Program-made: the position numbers and the translations under genes
Notes under the pieces: generated by a model
What the model saw: the letters and a program-made list of their open reading frames with translations, nothing else
What the model was told of the DNA's origin: nothing
Database searches by the model: none
Shown here: positions 1 through 9,827 of the stretch, piece after piece
Layout of the letters: every line of letters starts with the position of its first letter
Numbering within the stretch: position 1 is the first letter of the stretch
From: Ilyonectria destructans
Taxonomy: Eukaryota; Ascomycota; Sordariomycetes; Hypocreales; Nectriaceae
Reading direction: 5' to 3'
Assembly (NCBI GenBank): GCA_020740775.1
Contig: JAHEWK010000007.1
Location: 1,240,001-1,304,000 of the forward strand
DNA: 64,000 bases

Positions 1-93
1 CCTGATTTAGAACATTTAGAACTGGATTACTACCCCATAATGTCGCTTGCAGTCACCACGAGTCAATCGCGTGTTCTACACGGCCACCTCGCC

Positions 94-2296
94 ATGGATC
101 CGCTTAGCGTCGCTGCATCTATCGCCGGCCTGCTCTCGGCCGCCGGACAAGTTGCTAAAGTCCTGGGCCCATACGTTTCGGCTGCGAAGGAGACGCCAGA
201 AATCACGGCCCGCGTGCACGCTGAGGTACAGAGCGCTGCTGTTATCCTCTCGGCGTTGAAGAACATCACCAACAACCTTGCCTCCGTCCCCGCCCAGTGC
301 GCCAGATTGATTCAAGTTGATCAAGTCATCACAATTCTCACGGACGGCGTCCTGCTGTTCTCGGAGCTTGAGGCCGCGCTTCGGTCACTGCCGTCCCAGG
401 AACTGGAGGGCTCCCGGCTGCCGCTGCGGGCTCGTCTATTGTGGGCGCGCAAAGAGAGCGCCTTCGTCACGCTTCTTACGAGGCTGCAGGGCTTCAAGAG
501 CTCCGTCTCGTTGGTTCTCATGATCTTGAGCAAGTACGTAGTTCCTCCGTTGGGCCTCGCTCACATGGAATTTCACCCTCGGCATTGAATCGCATTCACT
601 GACCTTTGTACCACCCGTTAGTGAGTCTGACCGGCTGGCCGCCCACCACCAGGAGCAGCTTTCAATTAACGTCAATGCCCTGCTTGAAAGCAATCATGCA
701 CTTTCCAGGCGGCTAATGAACTTGGAGGATGCTTGTGACATACGAAGCATCGCACCGACGCAGCCAAACCTCGCATCAACGGCTGGCCAAACGGACTTGG
801 TCAGCTCACCGGACTTCAATCTGACCAGTGCCACAACATCACAGCCGTCCATCGCCCAGGAGGCCGCTACAGCATCCATGTTTCGGTTTGAGGATGATCT
901 CGAGGCCTCCCGAGTTTATCGTCGAGCCCAACGGGACACGATGGACTTTTCTTTCCGCAGCTCGATGGCTGGTACTAACTCGTGGTCGGTGTTCTCGGGG
1001 CTCAGCTTGGGCGACGTATCCATCATGTCCGTCATCGCACTTCCAGTGTACTCGAAGGACCTTGTCAACTCAGAACACTATGACTTTGGCAACGGGCCTC
1101 AGCCTTCGTTTCGTATCCCGCCACACCGACAAGAGCGACCCATCTTGTACGATTGCTTGGAGATCCAACTACAATTATGTCAGATTCCCGGGTTTCCAGA
1201 GCTTTTCGAAGAAGAACGTGACTGCAAAAACGCTTTTAACTGCCTATGGGCTGTTTTGGGGAAAGGATTTCCTTTGTTGATGCTTCTCGATGCATTTGAT
1301 CGTGACAGAAATCTGCTTCAGGCCTGGAACATTAACCCCTTCCCGGGCACGACGACTACGAAGGCTAAGAAGGCCAAAAGGGCTGTGTATATGTCACTCC
1401 AAGTTTTCGCCGATGAGCTAGGACTCCAACTTAACAATATTTTCACCTTGCGTGATCTGCATGGCACCAAGCTCTCGGGATTTTTGAAGGTCATAGCAGT
1501 CGTATCTTCGACTCTAGACATGCTTACTCAAATTGGCACTTTGAGTGCGGTCAGTATTGAAAGCCTTCTGGCCGTTGAAAATCCAGATGATCACTTTGCC
1601 CTTGGGATGGGAATTGTGGTTGAAGAATTCTTGATTGGTCAAAGATATTACGTGCGACAGCTCGAAGATCTTGATGATTTGAGGTTTTCGCTTGAGGTCC
1701 AAGGCAATCTAACCCGAGAAGATACCCACGAAATATTTTCTCCGCTCCGGGATCTACTAGACTTCCATATCGGACTCTTGGTGATGATGGAGATGAATCT
1801 ACTGAAACAAGTTCGGGCGCAACGATGGAGCAACATCTTCTCATATTACTGCTCTAAAGCTAGTTTAGAAGCCGACTACATATCCAACGAGAGGCGCGCA
1901 AGAGATATCATCAAGTTGCACCTAGGCGAGGGAGAACAACACGACGATGACCATCGAAGATCCTTAACGGAATCTCTCAACCTGCGCTCCTTGTCCTCTC
2001 GCCGTTTCCCAGAATACAAGGCGTTTCTCCAGGTAAATCTTGTACTTACCCTCGAGTTAGGAGTGTGGCTTTCTGATACCAAGTAGAAATTAAGGAACCA
2101 GGAAGGTCTATCCGATTATCAGCAGAAGGATCTTGACAAGTCGTGGCACAGTCTTCAAGAAGCCCTGGACAGTATTAATAACATTACCAAAGAGAAGGAA
2201 ATACAGGAAGCTGGTTCGGATCTGGTGCCACGAGTTGTTTATTGGCAAGGTTATGACCCCGGGACATTGGGTGACCTGCAGTTATTTGATCCTTAG
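94..2296 (+). CDS. STAND N-terminal domain / Cdc24-like Rho guanine nucleotide exchange factor
   Basis: Exons 94-533, 622-2032 and 2087-2296 splice in frame to about 686 aa. The start at 94 (GCCATGG) is preferred over an in-frame ATG at 40. Residues 1-130 (MDPLSVAASIAGLLSAAG...) match the fungal N-terminal domain of STAND proteins. About residues 346-460 (NCLWAVLGKGFPLLMLLDAF, then KAKRAVYMSLQVF and GFLKVIAVVSSTLDML) resemble the calponin-type region of Cdc24. About 478-660 (RYYVRQLEDLDDLRFSLE onward) resembles the DH domain, which catalyses GDP/GTP exchange on Cdc42/Rho GTPases at the membrane. The reading frame stops at 2294-2296 inside what should be the start of a PH domain (DLVPRVVYWQGYDPGTLGDL...). 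PH-like sequence continues beyond the stop, so the C-terminus is probably truncated by mutation. The domain order is known from other Sordariomycetes, as I recall. Family confident, functionality doubtful. Confidence 0.75.
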
Positions 2297-2715
2297 GTGT
2301 TATCACGAAGGATATACACATTGTATGATGCCTATAAGATCCAACATTGCTTAGATTCCGAGCTGACAACTAGGCAGCCCAGCGGCGTTTTCCCATAAGA
2401 GAGGAGTACGCTATCAACCTGCGCATCTTCTTCAAAGATCATACGAAGCAGCTCCAAAATGAGATTTTAATGTGCCGTAGGATCCCAGGAGCTCTCGTTG
2501 TGTTTGTGGCGGTTCTTATAACGCACCGCATCTGCATTATTCTATTTAAACCAACGCGCGACCTGCGACTCGTTCGCAAACTCTCAACGAGCAGTTGCGA
2601 TGTGGATAAAAAATCATTCCCCTGCTGCAACCGGACGGGTCGAGCCTTCCGTCGAACGATGGAGTTCGTCACAGCATCAGCATTCATTTTGCTAACAGCA
2701 CAGCTCCAGCCATAA
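2297..2715 (+). pseudogene. decayed PH-domain tail of the RhoGEF gene
   Basis: Directly after the TAG at 2294-2296 the same frame stays open for 33 codons (VLSRRIYTLYDAYKIQHCLD...) up to a TAA at 2396. Another frame, open from about 2374, reads QRRFPIREEYAINLRIFFKDHTKQ, which resembles the strand pattern of the Cdc24-type PH domain. That frame runs to 2715 but loses resemblance after about 2470. I read this as a PH domain broken by one nonsense change and a frame change or lost intron. A cryptic intron that repairs the frame cannot be excluded. Confidence 0.45.
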
Positions 2716-3086
2716 GAAATGTATTAACAAACGAATAGCTACGTTTTTGATGAAATGAGACTTCACTAACTAACAACTGAGTGAGCATCAGAAATGTGGA
2801 TATATCTGCGGTCGTCGTAGAAGCTTACGCTCCTAGTAGCGGTTGAGCTGATGACCAAGAAAAGAATGTTATAACGACCCGACGACTAGGAAAAGAACCA
2901 GGGGGCCGATGTGGCAGTTCCAACGTGAAATGAGGCAAATAAGGAATGAAATGTGCTCGAAGTTATAGAGTCACTCTCCCTCTCCTCGCCCTAACCCGGC
3001 CAAAAGCGAGCGGACAAAAAAGACCGGAATCTCTCTTCCCAAACCCCTCTCATACTCGATGATTCGCAAAGTCACGGCGCGTTGCC

Positions 3087-3464
3087 TTACTTCTTCCATT
3101 CCTTGGTATCTTCAATGACCACGATCTTCATCCTGCTCCGGTCGAAAAATCCTGCCTCGTCTGCCTCGATCCTGGCATTGGCCTCCTCTGTCAACAAGGC
3201 GCGGTGAAACCTGTTGAAGGCAGCCTCGTCCTCGAACACCATCATCACGATGGCGTCGTAGTACATCTCTTCGGCGTTTCCCGCGAGGAGGACCGGCTTG
3301 TCGTCCTCCCCGACGTGCTGTGGGTACCACCTCGTGTGCGAGAGGGGTGCCGCGTCGCCACAAATCTCCGCCACCATGCGCATGTGCTGCTCATAGCGGG
3401 TCTTGAATTCATCATGCGTGATGCCAACCTTGCGCGGCGCAAAGAGCATGAGGCTGTAGACCAT
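3087..3464 (-). CDS. EthD-domain protein
   Basis: A single exon encodes 125 aa starting MVYSLMLFAPRKVGITHDEF. A longer in-frame start exists upstream (3560), but 3464 gives the length and N-terminus usual for fungal EthD proteins. The pattern fits the EthD ferredoxin-like dimeric alpha/beta barrel: a first strand, H-D-E-F, then H...R.Y.Q, and a later V.VFED..AFN.F.R. Family members are small cytosolic proteins linked to degradation or to polyketide tailoring and cyclisation; the substrate here cannot be told. There is no signal peptide. A degenerate copy of part of this gene lies about 0.9 kb away at 4180-4233, which implies an old local duplication. Confidence 0.75.
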   Translation of the reverse strand: MVYSLMLFAPRKVGITHDEFKTRYEQHMRMVAEICGDAAPLSHTRWYPQHVGEDDKPVLLAGNAEEMYYDAIVMMVFEDEAAFNRFHRALLTEEANARIEADEAGFFDRSRMKIVVIEDTKEWKK

Positions 3465-4179
3465 TGTGTGATCGCGGGTGGTCAGTTGGGGGGATGGGTG
3501 TACGTGTTGGGCTAGGATAACGGGACCTTGCTTATTAAAGCGATAAGGTGTGTTGATCAAGTTTTGTTGTTATTGTCGCCAATGGTCATGCGATTCCTGA
3601 TTGAAGTATATCGAGGACCCAGATGCAGGTTGTGGTGCTGAAACTGAGTGGCCAAACTCCTGGGACAATCAATCATCCATTGGTCTTGACCGCGTGTTTA
3701 TATACCATAACATCGCATTCGGAGACTTATGGAATTCGTGTATCTTCCACGACCTTCGTGTAGCTTCTGTGGACCTCTTGGACTTTTCATGTGGCTTCTC
3801 GCACCTTCCAGTGGCTTGCTGCCTAAGAGTGGCTGGCAAGGATCAGCGGGTCGCTCATATAGGTCAGCCTACTGAGATTACGACACAAGCGGATAAAAAG
3901 TATGACTGTCATTTAAAATTAGGTGTAATCATTGAAATTTTTGGAGCAATTACCCCTGTAAGAGTATACAACAAAGGACTTAGCTCCAGACGCCAGTTAT
4001 CCACGCCGTAGCTTTCCTCATTCTTCACGCTGATATAATGGGGGTTATGATGTGGTCGATATATCAATAGCTAATTGATTTCTAACTGCGTTGTTTGAGT
4101 TCGAATTTATGTCAAGGATGAGTTGGCAGATGTGACGCATTAACCCACAATACACACCGCGGCCTATGTACTTCTTTAC

Positions 4180-4233
4180 TACCTCGTGTGCGAGAGGGGT
4201 GCCGCGTGACACCAAAGCTGCGGCGACTTCCAT
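4180..4233 (-). pseudogene. relic of a duplicated EthD gene
   Basis: On the minus strand this stretch repeats the EthD gene around 3330-3375. About 30 bases covering the G-D-A-A-P-L-S-H-T-R segment are nearly identical, with weaker similarity just upstream on the minus strand. Frame and flanks are lost, and surrounding DNA is AT-rich and non-coding. Confidence 0.5.
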
Positions 4234-4650
4234 ACACTGATCTTCATCTTGATGTGGACGCCATCACAGCCGAGTCGCTCCGTACTAGTGTTTGACAGGA
4301 GAACGTTCTAAATTTTGGCATTGCCAGTAGCAGCTAAAAAAGGAAATTAATTCATAATGTGTCCGTTTCGTTGTCATACGTGAAGAACGCTAATCCATCC
4401 CGCTTCAGTAGTTGAGGTGGACGCAAACTGATTTACCATGTTAGTCTCGTTGCTATCCTGGAGGAACTTTCTAGACCATGGTATTTGGAGTATCAGCCAT
4501 AAATGCAAACCAATGGACCACCATATTTGATATCCACAAGTATAAGGATCATTCTTTGCGACGTGTGAATCCTTCTCACAAATACATACGCGGTAACCAT
4601 ACCACGCGCGCAACAGATCCGGATCACAGCCATGGGATCGGCCGATTATA

Positions 4651-4791
4651 AACTTCAAGACAAGGAGACTAGAGTGAAGTTGATTCTTGGCCCGATTGCT
4701 ACAAAGTATGGTTGAATGTGGAGTTCAAGACAAACATACTGAAAACTGCAACAGACTTGGACCTGATTGCGATAAGATGGTTGATTGTGAA
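4651..4791 (+). repeat. degenerate tandem duplication, about 70-bp unit
   Basis: Unit 1 (4651-4720) and unit 2 (4721-4791) both open with a(a/g)(c/t)ttcaagacaa and carry matching cores: ttggcccgattgctacaaa and ttggacctgattgcgataa, each followed by a Tgggttga-like stretch (tatggttgaatgtgg and gatggttgattgtga). No function is apparent. Confidence 0.4.
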
Positions 4792-5230
4792 CATTCTCGA
4801 CGGGTATTCTTCATGACCTAATATTCTACATGTTGTATTCAGCGTTACTCAGGCGATTAGTCTGAATGCTTAATGGGACATTCCAGGTAGTGACTAATTC
4901 TACTGCCCTGGATCTTTACTAGGCGCGCTCTCAACTTGGAGAATTTTGCCGTTTTCACAATCATATACCATTCTTTGGTGTTGTCAAAGGTGACCAGCGC
5001 CACACTGGATGCATGCGACGCCGAACCTATGTTGATGGAGATGATGGTGATGATTGTGACAAGAATTGGTGCCTGGGAGTGAACGAAAAAGAGGCCATGG
5101 CGTTGTTCTGTTATAAGAAGGAGCCATGTTAGATGCCATGTAGCTGCTATTAAAGAAGGAAGGAAGTTGCCTTCGCGAACGGACAACTGCCGCCCCGCAT
5201 ACCTTATCTAGGCAGAAATGATGGGATGTA

Positions 5231-5467
5231 CAGTAGGACGCAGAAAGTTTGCCCCTAAATACTTCTACCGCAGGAGCTTGACTACCTCAAGAATAATAGA
5301 CTAATATCTCCTGCTATTTATAATAGGGTTATTATTATTATTATTATTTCATAAAATAACGATAAATATAAATCCTTTACCCTAGCTCTTACCTTTACGC
5401 TTATATTGGCGATAAACCGTAAGATAATATAGACTTAGACCGAGTGCAAGCTTTGTGCATCCTATTG
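5231..5467. mobile_element. mimp/impala-like miniature inverted-repeat element, copy A1
   Basis: A 237-bp AT-rich element has imperfect terminal inverted repeats: left CAGTAGGACGCAGAAAGTTT, right end (reverse complement) CAATAGGATGCACAAAGCTT. It is bordered by TA on both sides (5229-5230, 5468-5469), the target duplication of Tc1/mariner-type transposition. It contains an ATT run and no coding sequence. The TIR start (CAGT.GG..GCA..AAGT) resembles what I remember of Fusarium impala and its mimp derivatives. A second copy, A2, lies at 23726-24059. Confidence 0.8.
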
Positions 5468-5653
5468 TATGCAAAGTGAATCATTTCAATTGTGAGTCCC
5501 AAAAAGAACGTGAAAATGATTTGTTGAGATGTTAAGTATAGCTGTGGTAGTTGAAATTAGGAGTAATCATCGAACATCGTGGAGTTACGCTCTTGTATAA
5601 ACGGCAAATGATTTAGCTCCAGACGCCAGTGCACCCCACGAGCCTAGTTACAT

Positions 5654-7885
5654 CTATCCCATGATTGTTTCCCAACCGTTCTCGATCATAATGTCAATCC
5701 AAAAGACTGAATCTTGAGAATCTTCTGAACATTCTGTACCAGGAATGACGGCAGACAGGGCATCCATCTTTCTCCAGATTTCCTTGACCACGGATATGCA
5801 CTGCCTATGTGGCTTTGGCGCGAGAAGGTGAGCCAACTGCTCCAGGCGTCCTAAAACCATACCTCGGGCGCGTAAGACCTCGACGGCCTTCAGAGACACC
5901 GCGGGCACAAAGTCGAGATTTTCACCGCATTGTGGTTTGAGCCCCGCAGCCAGGCTGCCCTCGGGGGTTTTGGATTGCGGCACGCGTAGTTCACTCCCGC
6001 AAGCGACGAGCAAGAATGGTTGGAACGCGCGTGTTCCAGACTCAACGGGGATGTGGCGGAATATCTCCAAGATATTCAGGGCAAATATGGTAAGCCAACT
6101 GCCCAGATCCTGCCGTGCCGGGTTGTGTGACAGGTATCCTCGCTCATTGTCCCAAGGGCTCGTATGATGACATAACTTTTCGAAGAATGGCCTAACGTCA
6201 GCGCCCAACTCACTAGTTGGCGATTGCAGTCGTTGCCAAAGAATATCGGGAAAGATGCGGTAGAGCTGCAAAAGGCCGACCAGTCTGTATATCTGAGCTA
6301 AGTTGACCAGATGTTGGACGGGGGTGTTGACGTCCGCCGGGTTGATGATCTGATCCTCGGATGGCAGCGTTAACTGTAAGAGACGCCCCTCGAGCTCGAA
6401 AGCTTTTATGATGCTGTTTTGTAGTCGGTCTATGTGGCCCTGGGTTATCGTAACTGGCAATCGAGCGTGTTGCCGTTGTGATCGGACGAGGTGGCCAATG
6501 TCGCAGAGTACTTTTTGCACCTCATGTCCAACGCCGGTCCAAGGATGGGGTGCCTGCATAGTTCCAGAAGGAAGTTGCACCGGTCCCAATCTACTTTATT
6601 AGCGAGCGATGAATAGCAGGTGTGAAGTGTAACTCACAGTGGACCCGCCCACATTTGATAGGATCCCATCCGAAAATCGTCGACAACGTATGAGAGTAGC
6701 ATTTGCCAGTATATCAAGGACTCGTGAAAGAACCTATAATTGTTGCTATTCTCCAGAAAATACGCTCTCGCCGTTGCTCGTTGCATGCGATTCTGGAAAG
6801 AGTTGAACAAGGAAACACCGCTGGCCGTTGGATCGTGCCAGCTGGAGGATGCTCCAATCATCAGCAGCGCCAACAACGACGTCTCATCGCAGTCGTCATT
6901 TCCCATCAGAAGGGCGACAGTTTCACGTCGATATTCCTTTCCTATAGGTCCCAGAGAAGGATAAATATTCTCCAGGCCTGTTGCGGCCATGCTTTGCATT
7001 GCACAGTAGATGACGCGAGACTGGCTCCAGAGGCGACCAACTAATGATCGGAAAGGGTTCATCCCTCCGTCGTAGACTGAGAAACTCCTGGCAGTCTCTT
7101 GGAAGTAAAAGTCGGATAATAGAGTCGTAGAGTCGGTGAAGTTGGCCATTATTGAAGAGGCGAGAGGGGACACGAGGGTTTCTTCGTCATCTTGGGAGAG
7201 CTCCATAACCTTGGATGATCCGGGACTCTCTTCGAGAGGAAGGAGGTGGATTTCTCCATCGGATGGTTCTGGTTGAATGCCCTCTTCAAATTCATTGCTC
7301 GTTTCTGGGGGGAGCCATGGCATGGACGGGGAATGACTTTGTCCTCCGATGGTCAGTATTTGTTGAGGTCCAGTACTTGGGAACGCAAAGGTCGCCAAGT
7401 CCCCAAGCCAGTCCGAGACGTCGAAATTTGGGCCGCCGATTCGGCTGTTGTGCGACATCAAGTCGTTGGTGGCATCTTCGAGGCTGTCCTCGGCGATGGA
7501 TAGTAGAGTGTCGGGGTCTGTGGGAAGTATTGACGACCTTGATGGACTTAGAAGTGGGGTTTCTTGTTGAGCGGTTTCATCTTCGCAGTGAAACTCGTGT
7601 TTTCGGGACCATTTGATGACTTTTTGATATCCTGGACACGGCTTTTTTGCTCTGAGACAGCGTCCACAAGAGGGCCGTTGCTCATCGCATTTCATCTATA
7701 ATTGTTGTTAGAGATGGGTGTTGTCGATAAAGCAAATAAAAGCAATAGAATCACTTGATTGCAAAATCAACATGCTATATTCATCTAATAATCAAGTGCA
7801 AAAGCAAAGATGCGATAATTACAGTACGTACGTGCTGGCCCTTGCATCGTGCACAACCACTTCGAGATCGCGATCCGCGGGGCAT
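5654..7885 (-). CDS. Zn2Cys6 transcription factor (TF-A)
   Basis: Exons 7885-7832, 7695-6638 and 6590-5654 splice to 682 aa. The first exon is only 18 codons (MPRGSRSRSGCARCKGQH), with an in-frame stop upstream, and joins MKCDEQRPSCGRCLRAKKPC to complete the C-x2-C-x6-C Zn2Cys6 binuclear cluster, the DNA-binding domain. A Ser/Glu-rich linker follows (about 60-200). The long helical C-terminal region (HPWTGVGHEVQ..., LLQLYRIFPDILWQRL, IPVESGTRAFQPFLLVACGSELR) matches the fungal-specific regulatory domain of the Fungal_trans_2 type. It acts in the nucleus; its targets are unknown. The divergent neighbour at 9828 has the same length, the same C-terminal landmarks and the same first-intron position, so the two are paralogues. 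Confidence 0.88.
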
Positions 7886-9827
7886 TCTGCAGGACGTCGA
7901 ATGATGTCATGGGGAAATTCCGAAAGGAGAAGAGGACGGATAGACGGGTGCGATGGGAGGACGAGCCCAGGCAAATACCAACGTCGAACGGCCGGGTTGT
8001 CCAACCCTGGCTTCCTAGATAAGGGGGAGAGAGGGCCGGGCTGTGGGAGGGGACAAGGGAGTAGAATCAGCGAGACCGCAACAGCGCGAGATAAGAAATT
8101 CCGCAGGTGCAAACACGGTCTCGCCCAATGTCGACGACCGCCACGATAATCCCCTAGCTTGTGACTGGCCCGGCTTGTCTCTGGCTGGCCGCTATCGCTT
8201 CCCCACAGAATGGCCAAGGGTGTGACGAGAGAAGCTATTCCGCTTCAGGTCCGGGTTCCCGGCGGGTCTCAAAGAGTGGGCGGGGAGCCGGGGAAACAAT
8301 CCCTGAGCTGCGATCGGGTACCCGTACATTGCGTTGTGCCATGTAATGTATCGGTATCTTGATGACGCGGGATCGCGCTGCAAGTTTCGAATATAAACGG
8401 CGGAGGGGGACCGGGATTTGAATCTGGGGAAGCACTCTGTTCTTTTGCAACCTCCTCGATTGCCATGCTGCCGTTGCTGGCCTCGCTTCGAGCAGGATAG
8501 CACGCTGTACTGTACTGTACTGTACTGTAAGATATCAACATGTTACAACCAACGCGCTCCCCCATTCTTCGGCAAGTCTACGCAATCCTTCCCCGGTCCG
8601 TCGCGCTCAGGTCGCTGGCTGGCTCTTCCCCGCACCTACGTACCACCCTGTCTCCGGCTCAATCCTCCGCCTCACGCGTACATGATGGTTGACTCGTTGA
8701 TGGCTGTGTTGATGGCTGTGTAGGTGAGCGGGTTTGTCTGCTGACTTCCTAGGTGTCTTGGAGCACCAGCATAGAGTGCTTCTGTGTCTGTCTGTCCGAG
8801 ATGCGATCTAAAGAGGAGCCGCCTGTCCTTGCAGGAATACAAACATAAAACCTGACCTAAGTAACGGCTCCTCTCCCCTCACAATCGTACCGCCTCGCAC
8901 CGTCAAAGGTGGTGGTCACAGCTTTGGACAAGCGACATCACTGCCGATGCTTCCGATAGGGAGACGGTGAGATGGAAAAGGGCTTTTCCTTCCCTGACCC
9001 TGCGGCCAGTAGGCAGATATCTCGTTGTGTGTGGCGAGGCTCCCACGTTTTCTATCTGGTATCGCGTGTTGCATCGAGGGTGCTATCGTCGACACCCGCA
9101 CCCACACCTCGTTCATACTATGTACAGTAGACGGCGGGCAACCTGCAACCACAGCCTCAACGGCTGCGAGAGAACCGACATTAGCTTCAAATCACGGCCC
9201 CAAAACACGGCGCCGGAAACACGGTGCCGCGGGCAACAAACCCCGTCCACCGTCCATCCGCGACGGATCCCAAGCCTCATCCATGCCGGCGTCTCGGCGA
9301 TATCTCGCCCTCAAGCGCCAGCTGTCTCTCGTCGCCCGGGATTCGTGATTTCGGGCGCCTCACGTGGCCTTGATCAAGGACGCCACCGGTCTCGTTAGTG
9401 ACTTTAGCGCTGCTTTTCCCTCGTCCTGGGAAGCAAAGTGCCGGCATCCACGAACCAGTCGTCTGCCGCTTATCAGTGCTACCCAAACCTTTTGACCCCC
9501 CCTACGGCGGCTGGATCAGGAATGGACTTTGCACGCCGTGCAGCGCGTTTCCCCGCATTTCCAGCGCATCCGATGCCCGAGATCTCCTCGTCCTGGGTCC
9601 CCCTGAGTCGTTATAAAGCGCCCTCCCGTGGCTTGCTCCCCGCGACGTGTAAATATCGCCCAAACTCCAGCTTTTGACAGACAAACGCGGCTCTGTAAAC
9701 GGCTTCTTTGCTCGTCTCTATTAATATACACGCTATTTCGTCTTCTTGTCCGCTATCGCCGCCTCGTAAAATCTAGCCCTCCCAGTCCCACACCCACCGC
9801 CCCAAAGTCCCGTCCCAGGGCCCAATA
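7886..9827. promoter_or_regulatory. shared 1.9-kb divergent intergenic region of the two Zn2Cys6 genes
   Basis: No supportable gene lies here. The stretch separates the starts of two divergent paralogous regulators, so it should contain both promoters. It includes a (TGTAC)5 microsatellite at about 8505-8529. Mirror CGG-type half-sites, the usual targets of Zn2Cys6 proteins, occur but are too common here to assign. Confidence 0.5.
8505..8529. repeat. (TGTAC)5 microsatellite
   Basis: Five perfect copies of the pentamer tgtac in the divergent intergenic region between the two Zn2Cys6 regulators. Confidence 0.9.

Larger units (their letters stand above)
3915..5630. repeat. diverged direct repeat, two copies (3915-3998 and 5554-5630)
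   Basis: Both copies read aaattagg(t/a)gtaatcat(t/c)gaa, then a variable middle, and end in the shared 17-mer tagctccagacgccagt. They flank the EthD relic and miniature element A1. They could be remains of an older transposable element; no coding capacity is visible. Confidence 0.5.
3465..5653. other. gene-free, repeat-bearing interval
   Basis: This is 2.2 kb without a supportable gene. It holds the EthD relic (4180-4233), a diverged direct repeat pair (about 3915-3998 and 5554-5630), a degenerate 70-bp tandem duplication (4651-4791) and the miniature inverted-repeat element at 5231-5467. The longest open frame (3601-4011) has no ATG start and no family resemblance. Confidence 0.6.

Noticed and set aside
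8405..8430. tRNA-like TTGAATC stretch
   Set aside because: The flanking bases do not form a T-arm stem, and no D-arm or acceptor pairing was found.
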